From assembly GCA_002751075.1 (NCBI GenBank), contig NAOQ01000389.1, positions 32,944 through 48,529 on the forward strand: a stretch of DNA of 15,586 nucleotides, in the 5' to 3' direction. Positions 1 to 7,753 of the stretch are shown piece by piece. The notes below the pieces were generated by a model that was given only the letters and a program-made list of their open reading frames with translations, did no database searches and was not told the origin of the DNA. Numbering within the stretch: the stretch's first letter is position 1; each line of letters begins with the position of its first letter. Made by a program: the position numbers and the translations under genes. This stretch comes from Ichthyophonus hoferi. Lineage: Eukaryota; Opisthokonta; Ichthyosporea; Ichthyophonida; Ichthyophonidae.

Positions 1-95
1 TACATACAAACACACACACATACATACACACATACATACATACATACATACATACATACATACATACATACATACATACATACATACATACACAC
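1..95. repeat. (TACA)n tetranucleotide microsatellite
   Basis: There are about 20 near-perfect copies of TACA with a short CACACA interruption near the start. The repeat lies in the GTF2H4 intron after exon 7 and runs off the left edge. Confidence 0.97.
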
Positions 96-119
96 TATAA
101 CACAGTTCTATTAACCTAC

Positions 120-185
120 GTCATGCAACTCAGGTTTCCTTTGTAAATAATGTAGAATAAGAAACCATACTTGGGAGGTAGTATC
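120..185 (-). CDS. GTF2H4: GTF2H4 exon 7
   Basis: Twenty-two codons encode DTTSQVWFLILHYLQRKPELHD, beginning at the same point as human DTPAQLWYFMLQYLQ. The acceptor is CTACTTCCAG. The donor is probably GTAGGT, phase 0; the alternative GTTAAT four bases on would add GTA and one base. The next exon lies outside the window. Confidence 0.88.
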
Positions 186-3100
186 CTGGAAGTAGGCACT
201 GGCATTACTACATATAGAACACATGTCACGTTGTTATGCTTGTTTTTAGTGACTAATTTAACATAACTAAAATTTGTAAAAGTAATGCTATGAAAATTTG
301 TTTCCGTTTGATAAAGTCAAGATATATAGCAAATACAATATAGTATAATATAATATAATATAATATAATATAATATAATATAATATAATATAATAAAACA
401 TAATATAATGCAATACAATATAATATAAGATAATGCAATAAAATACAATACAATACAGTACAATACAATACAATACAATATATCGTAGATAGACTAATCA
501 CAGACAGGTAAGACGTCACGGCATGGTATACTGACCAATAGCAAGTACTGCCACCCCTTACTAGTAATCTCATGCCCATTCTGTCTGTGGGCCCCACATT
601 AATCAATGATATTATTCCAATGAAAAACGGGTATTTATTCATATATAAAACGTATTATTGCCATTATTATTACTATTATTATTGTATTATATTATGTTGT
701 GTTGTATTATATTACATTATATACTACACAATAATTTTAGATATTACACTACATATACATACCTACAAATGTTCATAAACCAGTGCAAACCAATTATATT
801 ACAATAGCAGTGGACAAATTATAGATTGAGATATTAAATCTGACAGGATTAATCGTAGCTATCAATTAAAATTACAAGAAAAATTAAGTCTGACCCTATA
901 TATAAACTAAAATAAAAAAAGACATAACAAATACAGTGTAAATATAATTTTTTAAAAACTACATAATTTTTTTCTTAAAAAATAATAATAACCATATAAG
1001 TAGGTATATTTAAAAAATAATGCCAAACAGCAGTAATACATAACAATAAGAAGAGTAATTTAAGTAATCTAACAGAAAACTACAAGTTTTAAACAAATGT
1101 AGCTATTGGCTTACCCCCTTTGCATTAAACCAGCAAACTCCATGACCTTTATACCCAGTGCATACTTTGTAGGATTATAACCAACCATAAAATGCAATAG
1201 TTCCTGTTTAGTGAATGGAATGGCAATTAAAATAAGTGAAGGGAAAAGGGCAGTAGACAATTGGCGTATGGATTATAGATCTATTTATATACCAATGAGC
1301 GTACGCAATGAAATTTATAATATGCTACTATCCTGCATTATTGGATTAGGCAAGGCTACTAGGCAAGGTGGAGAGAGCCAATAGCATACCTTACTCAAAA
1401 ACAGATGTCAAAAGGATAAAAAAAATTATGCAAAGTACCTTATAAATTAAAATATTAAAATACTGTTGTGATTGGCTTTTAATAGGCTATGGAAAATAAA
1501 TAAGATGTATTTCAGAATATATACATCATTATTTTAATATTTTAATACGGTCATACTATAGGCAAAACATAAATATTTAATATATAATAAATATAATCAT
1601 AGTCCACTGTGTACCACTTTATGACGTCTACATATACCATATATGGTTAAATACTACACCCACACATTATACATATTCACCAATAGTTCGCCTAATTGGA
1701 ATGATCAACATTATTATTGTACCAATGAATGCAAAAGGCCATGTTATCTGCCAATGATTGTTTGCCTTCTCTGTGTTCTAATTGGTAAATATTTTAGTTG
1801 CCGTTCTCTGATAAAAATATTTGATATACAATAGGCTGGCAAGTTATTAATTATAGTCTTTACAGAGTGGTTGATATAACAAGTTAAATAGCACATTACA
1901 TTATGCTATACATAGGCTAAAGATAGCACATTACTATATATATAGGCTAATGATATGATACCATCTAGCGCTTAACAATAACATAATACACCACATATAC
2001 ACAAATGATAATGTATTATGCCATATATAGCCTAATGACAGTCAGCCTACCTACCTCCCAACGGGTATTGCAGTAGGCATCCAAGTCACTAATCTTCTTA
2101 GCCAACACTTCCGGGGTGTCGGGGACAGTCTGGCTGCCATCGCCTATCTGTAGATGGCCTCTAAGGGGGAGGGAGAGGAGGAGAGAGGGAGAGAGGGTTG
2201 CAGAGTGTGTGGGAACGATGGGTGTATATGGTTACAGTGTGCACTGGTGTGCATAGGGCTATTGCATAACTTGGAATGTATAGTGTGGTATATAGTAAAA
2301 TATAGTAGGATATGACAGGAATAGTATCACAATAATAACAATAGTAATAATAATTATATATGGTTTAATAATACTTTATCACAATCAACAACGCAATACA
2401 TAGACACATCTATATCTGTACTTCACCACTCTTTGATTGGACTAGGAAGGGGGTGGGTATGGTATATAGTAGCAATGATATACCTATACACACACACATA
2501 ACTACATTCATCCATACAAACCTACATACATATATATATACCTACATAAAACATACATAAACACACACTATACCCACAACCCTACCTGCCAGCCAATGCG
2601 GTCTGTAGCCCATCCTTAAAATCAGGGTGTAAACTGATATTCCCCTCGGCATCAGGTTGAAATAATCGTAATTTACGAAGTTTCTCCATGGCCTCCTTGT
2701 GCCGTGCTTGACTGTGATTGGATGCATATCACACATAAGTAAGTGTGGTTATAATTAATTGATAATTAGAACTAATTAAAGCTAATTAAGGTATACTAAT
2801 TTTAACTGTATGTATTAATAGGTGTAGATAGATTAGATAGATAGATAGTCAGTATTTTAAAATAGAGTGTGACTGAAACGCAATAAAAGTATGCATAATA
2901 TTAAACCAATAGGGAAACACTCACTGCTTATCGTTCACCCACGACACCAACATAGAAAGGGGTACTTTCTGGCTTAGACACACTAGACGCATGACGTAAT
3001 GTTTAGCCATATCGGGAAGGAGACTATACATGGAACAGGCTTATTGGTCAGATTTCATGTATATATATATATATATTATATTGTATGATGTGGTATATGA

Positions 3101-4298
3101 CGTAATAATTAGCCATATTGGGAAGGAGACTATATATGGAGCAGACTTATTGGTCAGATTTAATGTATATATATATGTATGTATTATATATATATTATAT
3201 GGTGTGATATATGACGTAATTATTAGTCATATTCCAAACAAGCTTATATATAGATGATGTTCATTGGTGAGATATCATATATATATCCTATATATGGGCA
3301 CAATAAAAATGGGATTTATACGCATGTGGGTGACATAGTGAGGCAATAACTATATCTATCAAATGTTGGTACAATATCATATATACTATACTTTTATATG
3401 CTTGTATATAGATATGGGTTGGTGTATGTGAAATATAATATACAATAGAATGCATAATATAATATAACATAATGCATAATATAACAAAATGCAATGTATA
3501 ATATAATATAAAATAATGCATAATATAATATAATATAATATGTAATATAATGTATAATATAATGTATAATATGTAATATAATGTATAATATAATATAATA
3601 TAATATAATATGTAATATAATATAATATAATATAATCTGTAATATAATGTATAATATAGTACGTAATGTACTGTATAATATATTGTATAATATTATGAAT
3701 AATATGATGTATAATACAACATGCAATATAGCAGTATAGTGGTAGTGGTATATTAGGTATACTATAATGCTCTATAGCCTATATATATATATACCTCTAT
3801 ATCTATATTGGACTTTAGACAGATAAATGGTTAGCTATAAACTACAACAGAACATGTACAGATACACATACCCTTATCCACCTACCTCCCACCCACCTAT
3901 CTGCATTCATATACATATACATACCCACAACTAATAAACCAATAGATAAAGCACAAATAAGTACACATGGAAATATACATACCTATGCCTATACATACCT
4001 ACATACATCTATATATATATATACCGATACATGATGTAAAATACATATCTTATATAGTTACATATACATATAGCCACACAAACATACACATACTCTAGAC
4101 AAATTTACAAATGTACATACATATACATATAAATACCATTCATATACAAATACATATATATACATTAACATATACATAAACATAACACCATAAGCATTAC
4201 CGAAACACAGCCAAACATGTTAAAGGATGTTCATAAAGCTTGCTGATAGTGCTCTGAGACTGTTCCTCTAGAAAGGCACCTACACTAAAACCATCCAT
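120..4298 (-). CDS. GTF2H4: TFIIH subunit 4 (p52/Tfb2), N-terminal half, seven exons, open at left edge
   Basis: The product is the p52 subunit of the TFIIH core, which anchors and stimulates the XPB helicase in transcription initiation and nucleotide excision repair in the nucleus. Seven minus-strand exons (4298-4201, 3023-2925, 2711-2586, 2160-2055, 1203-1115, 584-536, 185-120) total 633 nt, exactly 211 codons with no stop, and every junction keeps phase with GT/AG borders. Compared with human p52 as I remember it, the matching blocks come in order: KLYEHPLTCLAVFR, LLPDMAKHYVMRLV, SLHPDFKDGLQTAL, DLDAYCNTRWEELLHFMVG, EITSKGWQYLLLDTTSQVWF. Human p52 has 462 residues, so about half is present; the rest should lie to the left, beyond a TACA microsatellite. 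The ATG at 4298 aligns about 13 residues inside the human start. The CAG just before it could instead be a splice acceptor, so an upstream exon is possible. The identity is firm; exact splice borders are inferred. Confidence 0.93.
186..535 (-). other. GTF2H4 intron 6
   Basis: This 350-nt intron is largely filled by the compound pentanucleotide microsatellite at 332-482. Apart from its splice sites I see no other element in it. Confidence 0.85.
332..482. repeat. Compound (TATAA)n / (CAATA)n pentanucleotide repeat
   Basis: A block of TATAA pentamers (about 341-394) passes through mixed units into CAATA pentamers (about 430-480). The period stays five, and one unit differs from the other mainly by T-to-C change. 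The long Tyr/Leu/Ile-rich reading frames across it are by-products of the repeat. Confidence 0.93.
536..584 (-). CDS. GTF2H4: GTF2H4 exon 6 (49-nt microexon)
   Basis: One base plus 16 codons encode QNGHEITSKGWQYLLL, parallel to human CITSAGFQFLLL. The acceptor is GGGCCCACAG and the donor GTCAGT, phase 0. The exon would be missed by most ab initio predictors, but its phase fits both neighbours and it fills exactly the gap in the p52 alignment. Confidence 0.88.
585..1114 (-). other. GTF2H4 intron 5
   Basis: This 530-nt AT-rich intron has a short TTA/TAT-rich low-complexity patch around 660-720. I see no gene or recognisable element in it. Confidence 0.8.
1115..1203 (-). CDS. GTF2H4: GTF2H4 exon 5
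   Basis: The exon is 89 nt (29 codons + 2). It encodes ELLHFMVGYNPTKYALG then KVMEFAGLMQR. Human has VVLHFMVGSP and LLSQAGLMKS at the same positions. The acceptor is CACTAAACAG after a pyrimidine-rich stretch and the donor is GTAAGC. The two left-over G bases join exon 6 to make Gly. Confidence 0.92.
1204..2054 (-). other. GTF2H4 intron 4, with CCAAT/ATTGG cluster
   Basis: This 851-nt intron ends at TTCACTAAACAG. Its acceptor-proximal part holds ten CCAAT/ATTGG pentamers. No coding exon is needed here, because exons 4 and 5 join directly in phase 0. Confidence 0.85.
1260..1785. promoter_or_regulatory. Cluster of ten CCAAT/ATTGG pentamers
   Basis: ATTGG occurs at 1260, 1340, 1471, 1695 and 1781; CCAAT at 1292, 1378, 1680, 1722 and 1751. 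Roughly one copy would be expected in 526 nt of this base composition. CCAAT is the core of NF-Y sites, but binding here is only inferred; the pentamer is common across the whole window and may be a genome-wide compositional habit. Confidence 0.45.
2055..2160 (-). CDS. GTF2H4: GTF2H4 exon 4
   Basis: The exon is 106 nt (1 + 35 codons). It encodes GHLQIGDGSQTVPDTPEV then KKISDLDAYCNTRWE, parallel to human SLDKYAEERWE. The acceptor TTAG follows a polypyrimidine tract of roughly 40 nt, seen as the purine-rich strip 2161-2200 on the plus strand. The donor is GTAGGT, phase 0. Confidence 0.92.
2161..2585 (-). other. GTF2H4 intron 3
   Basis: This 425-nt intron ends in an unusually long polypyrimidine tract, visible as the G/A-rich strip 2161-2200 on the plus strand. 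A CATACA-rich patch lies at about 2485-2575. I see no other element. Confidence 0.85.
2586..2711 (-). CDS. GTF2H4: GTF2H4 exon 3
   Basis: The exon is 126 nt (1 + 41 codons + 2). It encodes QARHKEAMEKLRKLRLFQ followed by NISLHPDFKDGLQTALAG, matching human LILNPIFRQNLRIALLGG. The acceptor is CAATCACAG and the donor GTAGGG. It closes a phase-2 junction with exon 2 to give a His codon. Confidence 0.92.
2925..3023 (-). CDS. GTF2H4: GTF2H4 exon 2
   Basis: The exon is 99 nt: one base finishing the Arg codon, 32 codons and two bases. It encodes LLPDMAKHYVMRLVCLSQ, parallel to human ELPSLAKNWVMRMLFLEQ. The acceptor is TGTATAG and the donor is a strong GTGAGT. The acceptor and the first 33 nt of the exon are copied twice more in the upstream intron. 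Confidence 0.92.
2991..3270. repeat. Tandem triplication spanning the exon-2 3' splice site
   Basis: Three units each begin with TGACGTAAT at 2992, 3098 and 3212 (periods 106 and 114 nt) and continue through TTATTGGTCAGATTT-like and TATATA segments. Unit 1 holds the real acceptor and first 33 nt of exon 2. Unit 2 matches those 33 nt at 30 positions and keeps an AG before them. Unit 3 is clearly more diverged. Confidence 0.9.
3024..4200 (-). other. GTF2H4 intron 1
   Basis: This 1,177-nt intron contains two extra copies of the exon-2 acceptor region (about 3090-3270), a TATAA/ATAATG low-complexity block (3427-3725) and CATA-rich sequence (3860-4190). No independent gene is apparent. Confidence 0.85.
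3427..3725. repeat. TATAA/ATAATG-type low-complexity block
   Basis: Degenerate AATATAATAT and TGTAATATAATG units fill about 300 nt inside GTF2H4 intron 1. Tyr/Ile/Leu-rich frames on the minus strand arise from the repeat and are not genes. Confidence 0.9.
4201..4298 (-). CDS. GTF2H4: GTF2H4 exon 1 (initiator exon)
   Basis: This exon encodes 32 codons plus two bases, beginning MDGFSVGAFLEEQ and ending KLYEHPLTCLAVF with CG left for a split Arg codon. Human p52 has RLYGHPATCLAVFR at the same place. The donor is GTAATG. The ATG lies in an AACAGGATGG context. CCAAT sits 11 nt upstream, and the CAG directly before GATGG could be a 3' splice site if a 5' leader exon exists. Confidence 0.88.
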
Positions 4299-4514
4299 CC
4301 TGTTGTATATTGGGTAGGTACGTAGATGTATGTACTTATAGGTATATATACAACTATATAACGATATTCTATGCTGTATATTATATGGCTATGGCTATGG
4401 TGTTATGATGCTATGATAATGTACATAACTATACACTACATAACATAATATACTATATAACAACCTAGGTATATATATATAATAGTAATATAGTACTATA
4501 ACTGATCAAGATCC
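4299..4514. other. Upstream flank of GTF2H4
   Basis: This AT-rich sequence directly precedes the GTF2H4 initiator exon. It has a CCAAT (minus strand, 4313-4309) and TATATA stretches, but no clear core promoter that I can defend. Confidence 0.4.
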
Positions 4515-4656
4515 GATTAACTATGATTAACCACTAATCCCTATGAGTTATCACGATCTATAACTAATCGGTGCGATTAGAATTTATAATACTACAATAT
4601 GATTGACATTTTAGCAAGTGATCTATATTCGATTAGGTACGATTAATTACTAATCG
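4515..4656. promoter_or_regulatory. Ordered GATTA/TAATC array upstream of GTF2H4
   Basis: Eight GATTA/TAATC cores start at 4515, 4525, 4535, 4565, 4575, 4631, 4641 and 4651. Two triads (4515-4539 and 4631-4655) share the layout GATTA-n5-GATTA-n5-TAATC. Between them is a perfect inverted repeat CTAATCG-GTG-CGATTAG (4564-4580), and the second triad ends in CGATTA-ATTAC-TAATCG. TAATC is the type of core bound by Otx/Gsc/Pitx-class homeodomains, so a proximal control element for GTF2H4, 217-358 nt from its ATG, is plausible. Function is inferred. Confidence 0.5.
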
Positions 4657-5760
4657 GCAAGGTTTTGATCTGTCGATCGGATGTATTTTACAATCGAGAT
4701 CGGGAGAAAATTAGGATATATTTAATTATTAATTAATTAGATCGATTACCTACATTTTATAGGTTCTTTAAAAAAGAATGAGTCTAAAAATCTTCATAAT
4801 ATATATATATATATATATACATATGTATATCAATATTCAATATATTAATCTTGATCTATCTATATATAGATTATTTGCTGGTGTAAATAATGGTCATTTG
4901 AGAGGTGAATCTAAGAAACAAATCAATTTGTAAAACACGGTATATATTATACACATATACATTTAAACATATATGGGAGTTTTACTAAATAATATTTTAC
5001 TGTATTACTTTATTTTTTTGTACTATTAGGGATCGTGGGGCTTCTGCTATTTGTGACTAGAAACATTAATTGGAGCAATAATATTATAATATTTTATGTC
5101 TTTACCTATACATAAAAATTTATTGGTTTAGTCAGGAGTCAGGATTATTTAGCTGTTTTATTATATACATTTGCTAATGTATGTAATTTTGTTTAACTAA
5201 TTTTCTTTTTAAATTATAGTATCATATTATTATTATTATTATGTTTTCCTTTTCACATATAATTATTTATAGACGCATAATTAATATAGGCTTATGTTAT
5301 AGTACAATATTATTTCATTAAATTTCTATGCAATTAAATACATATTGTACCAGTTACTATTTAATTATAATTATACGTAACATCTATATTTATTTTTTAT
5401 TAGTATATTATACATCATAAGATATATATATGCAAGTAAATTTTGTAACATTATATTTTTCTATATATCTAATTAATGTAATAGTATGCATCATTACAAA
5501 GCTAATTGTTTTACACTCATCATAATAACAAAGTACTATTTTTTGTAGCCAGCTGAAATCTAGAATCAATTAATAAATTTACTATTGACACATACATAAA
5601 TATATATTAATATGCGATTATATTAAAATGGAAAAACATTCTATAATATTTAATAAATATATTAATGTACAATATCAATGTATATACTCTGAACCTTCAG
5701 ATTGGGGTCTATTCACATAATAGATGCCATTCGTATTAATTTCAACCTATGTAACTATTA
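4657..5760. other. AT-rich intergenic DNA, no gene seen
   Basis: CGAT-rich sequence (4657-4745) grades into very AT-rich DNA with an (AT)n run at 4798-4819. I found no coding frame, RNA gene or recognisable transposon end. Confidence 0.7.
4798..4819. repeat. (AT)n microsatellite
   Basis: About 11 perfect AT dinucleotides in intergenic DNA. Confidence 0.95.
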
Positions 5761-5770
5761 GCCTCATAAT

Positions 5771-5810
5771 GTTGTGGTTATTATATCAGTGCGTTGTAGT
5801 TATTATGTCA
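5771..5810 (+). repeat. Short imperfect direct repeat
   Basis: GTTGTGGTTATTATATCA (5771-5788) recurs as GTTGTAGTTATTATGTCA (5793-5810), 16 of 18 bases identical at a 22-nt offset. Confidence 0.75.
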
Positions 5811-5847
5811 TTATCTCACCCATTATGAATGGCAACATGACAAATCA

Positions 5848-5979
5848 ATGTCTGCAGAGGATGCTAGTCAGAGTGGTATCCAGTCGGGTGCTACACCGGA
5901 GAATTTAACAGGCTTCTCTAGCCTTGCAGCTACTTTTTCCTGGCTTGCAAGAAAAAATATTTTCAACCATGTTAATTAA
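5848..5979 (+). CDS. Possible short coding fragment, 43 codons, unidentified
   Basis: An ATG at 5848 opens a 43-codon frame beginning MSAEDASQSGIQSGATPENL and continuing TGFSSLAATFSWLA, ending TAA. The first 34 codons have balanced composition and stand out from the AT-rich surroundings; the last nine look like non-coding sequence read through. I do not recognise it, see no strong donor, and found no matching neighbour. It may be a lone exon, a decayed gene or chance. Confidence 0.22.
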   Translation: MSAEDASQSGIQSGATPENLTGFSSLAATFSWLARKNIFNHVN

Positions 5980-6785
5980 ATTTTTACATCATAGTTTCAT
6001 TGGCAAACTGCATAAATAAGAAAAGCCTCTTTTGTGTAGCTAACACATGATTTACATATATTTTAATTTAACGTAATCACTAGCGTTGGATTTAGATAAA
6101 ATATTAAAACTCATAGAATGTGATCTAGATCTATAATGCAAAAATCATGAAAGAGTCTAAATACATCAAGTCTCTGATATAGACTAAGGCTAATACTTAT
6201 TTAATAAGGGATTATACAATCTCCTACCAATATTTCCAACAAAATTGTAATATCAAATAGTCAGCAGCAGATACTACTAGAAAAAATAATTATAACTAAT
6301 AAATCAACTAAGAATAATCTAATCTAATTGGCAATAATAATATATGCTAGTAAGTATATATCTTGATGAGTGTCTAATACTATATATAAATTAACTATTC
6401 CTCCTCCAATTAGATATGCAAGTCAAAATAGCTGCCAAATAAATTGAGCTGGTTGTAGCTATAAAATTTAATTTGGTAATTATAATTACCTTTCAGTTGG
6501 TATTTGTGTACATAGTCATCTTGTTGAAATATTTTAAATCATACAACTTCAAAGTAGTGCTTTTCAGAAAACTTTATGCCATCTTTTATTAATACATACC
6601 AATTGTCTTGCATTGAGAATTTAAATGTTAAGAACGAGGTTTACTTGGTAGTCAAAATTTACAGATTAATTAATGATGATCAATTAATTCAATTATATCA
6701 CTAATTATATCTAATCAGATATTAGATGTCTAGTGCAGTCTAGAGAAAAATTTACTCTGACTTTAAATGGTATTAATCTTTGTAG
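5980..6785. other. AT-rich intergenic DNA, no gene seen
   Basis: This stretch is AT-rich with scattered CCAAT/ATTGG pentamers. I see no coding frame, structured RNA or repeat array. Confidence 0.65.
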
Positions 6786-6833
6786 TGGCAACCACAAGCA
6801 TCGTGGTTATAGTACCTATGGTTTATTTCTAAA
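6786..6833 (+). CDS. Possible 48-nt exon between strong splice signals
   Basis: TCTTTGTAG precedes and a consensus donor GTAAGT follows exactly 48 nt. One frame reads GNHKHRGYSTYGLFLK without a stop. No identity and no proven partner exon; the next candidate acceptor is at 7144. This rests on splice signals only. Confidence 0.15.
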
Positions 6834-7144
6834 GTAAGTTTCAGAATGATTCTGTGAATAGCTACTGATTGACTTGTTTAAATCATATTTCAGAATAATT
6901 ATATGGACTGTGTACTGGGCGACTTGTGCTTGACACAAATTCTAGAGTAATTATGTATTTAAAGAGGAATATTTAATGAATTTGCGTATTTCTTTATATA
7001 GCTATAATTGTGTAATATTTTTAGCAATAACTATCGCATATGTAAGCTGAAAAAATAGTTGGTGCAATCTAAATCTATTAATCAGAGAGCATCTCATTGG
7101 CTCTAAATAATAAGCCACTTTAAATCATATGTTTTGTTTTGGTC
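6834..7144. other. AT-rich spacer between two candidate exons
   Basis: This stretch separates the 6786-6833 and 7145-7342 candidates and would be an intron if both belong to one plus-strand gene. It contains no other feature I can support. Confidence 0.4.
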
Positions 7145-7342
7145 CAGATAACTTATTGCTTAGGCATCCTGACTAAGACAAGTCTAGCAGCTTTTACCAA
7201 TGCCTCTACAGTCTTGCAACTACTAAGGGGAGAACATGTAGTTCTTATTTGTGCTGGAGCAGCTTGGAGCCTTGCCTTCAACAACACATTCATCAAAGAA
7301 TGGCATCATGATCATCTCTATCTACTACGTGGCCACAGATAG
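7145..7342 (+). pseudogene. Coding-like fragment resembling ComB/2-phosphosulfolactate phosphatase
   Basis: After an acceptor-like TTTTGTTTTGGTCCAG the frame reads ITYCLGILTKTSLAAFTNAS, then TVLQLLRGEHVVLICAG and AAWSLAFNNTF, ending TAG at 7342. ComB proteins, as I recall them, contain a segment of the form (S/A)F-x-NAS-x-V, then V-x-L-V-CAG, then SLED near the C-terminal half. The match of FTNASTV + VVLICAG + WSLA in order is suggestive. The acidic ED pair after SL is replaced here, and flanking exons with the N-terminal VDVxRATTT-type motif were not found. It may be one exon of an intact gene, a relic or coincidence. Confidence 0.28.
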
Positions 7343-7552
7343 ATCTTCTCCTGGATCTCTTGGGAGCCTCACTGAGCCATTAGCTAACAACTGGCTGTCC
7401 AAGTAATTGCTTCCCTAGTATTATCAGCCTTATGAACCTGGTCCTCAACTTCTGCTGATGTTTTATAATAAAAATATGTTAGAGCCTATATGTACTCATT
7501 ATAGAGAGACAGATTAAAGCATAACTTTAATTCTGTATTCTCTCTCCTTCAA
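7343..7552. other. Spacer of mixed composition, no gene seen
   Basis: Sequence after the ComB-like fragment is less AT-rich than the area to its left, but its frames are short and show no motif I recognise. Confidence 0.5.
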
Positions 7553-7753
7553 ATGGATAAAGGTCACAGGGATGCTCCTGTCTCTACTTATTTCCAACAT
7601 CGTCTTGAGTTTCCATTAGATAATATGTTAAATGTATTTGATTAGGTTCATAGCCAACTTGGTTTTGGACCAGATTCTACAACTATATTACCAGCATGCG
7701 TAGACTTATTCTGGATCCCGATTACTAATTATAATAAATATTTTTTTTTTTAA
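7553..7753 (+). pseudogene. Interrupted coding-like frame, unidentified
   Basis: From an ATG at 7553 the frame reads MDKGHRDAPVSTYFQHRLEF and later VHSQLGFGPDSTTILPACVD, then LFWIP, before running into the T-rich tract. It is interrupted once. The amino-acid composition is protein-like and differs from the low-complexity frames elsewhere. I cannot name a family. Confidence 0.22.
7741..7751 (+). repeat. T11 homopolymer
   Basis: Eleven T residues, preceded by TTATAATAAATA. On the minus strand this is an A-tract that could be the tail of an inserted reverse-transcribed copy, but no flanking target-site duplication was seen. Confidence 0.85.

Noticed and set aside
253-642. A 129-codon minus-strand frame with YCIVLYC-type repeats
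   Set aside because: It is a reading of the pentanucleotide microsatellite; the real coding part here (584-536) is in another frame.
1643-1834. Plus-strand 63-codon frame rich in Cys
   Set aside because: It lies in GTF2H4 intron 4, overlaps the CCAAT cluster and has no domain or splice support.
2542-2736. Minus-strand 64-codon frame
   Set aside because: It overlaps GTF2H4 exon 3 in a different frame; the exon frame matches p52.
3024-3039. An earlier acceptor for GTF2H4 exon 2 after CCAATAAG
   Set aside because: It gives a phase that does not fit exon 1; the TATAG acceptor at 3025-3024 restores the VFRLLPDMAKH alignment exactly.
3030-3257. Plus-strand 75-codon frame with an internal repeat (YDVVYDVIISHIG)
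   Set aside because: It is the antisense reading of the tandem triplication at the exon-2 boundary.
3288-3726. Minus-strand Tyr/Ile/Leu-rich frames of 77 and 110 codons
   Set aside because: They arise from the TATAA-type repeat inside GTF2H4 intron 1 and have no non-repetitive content.
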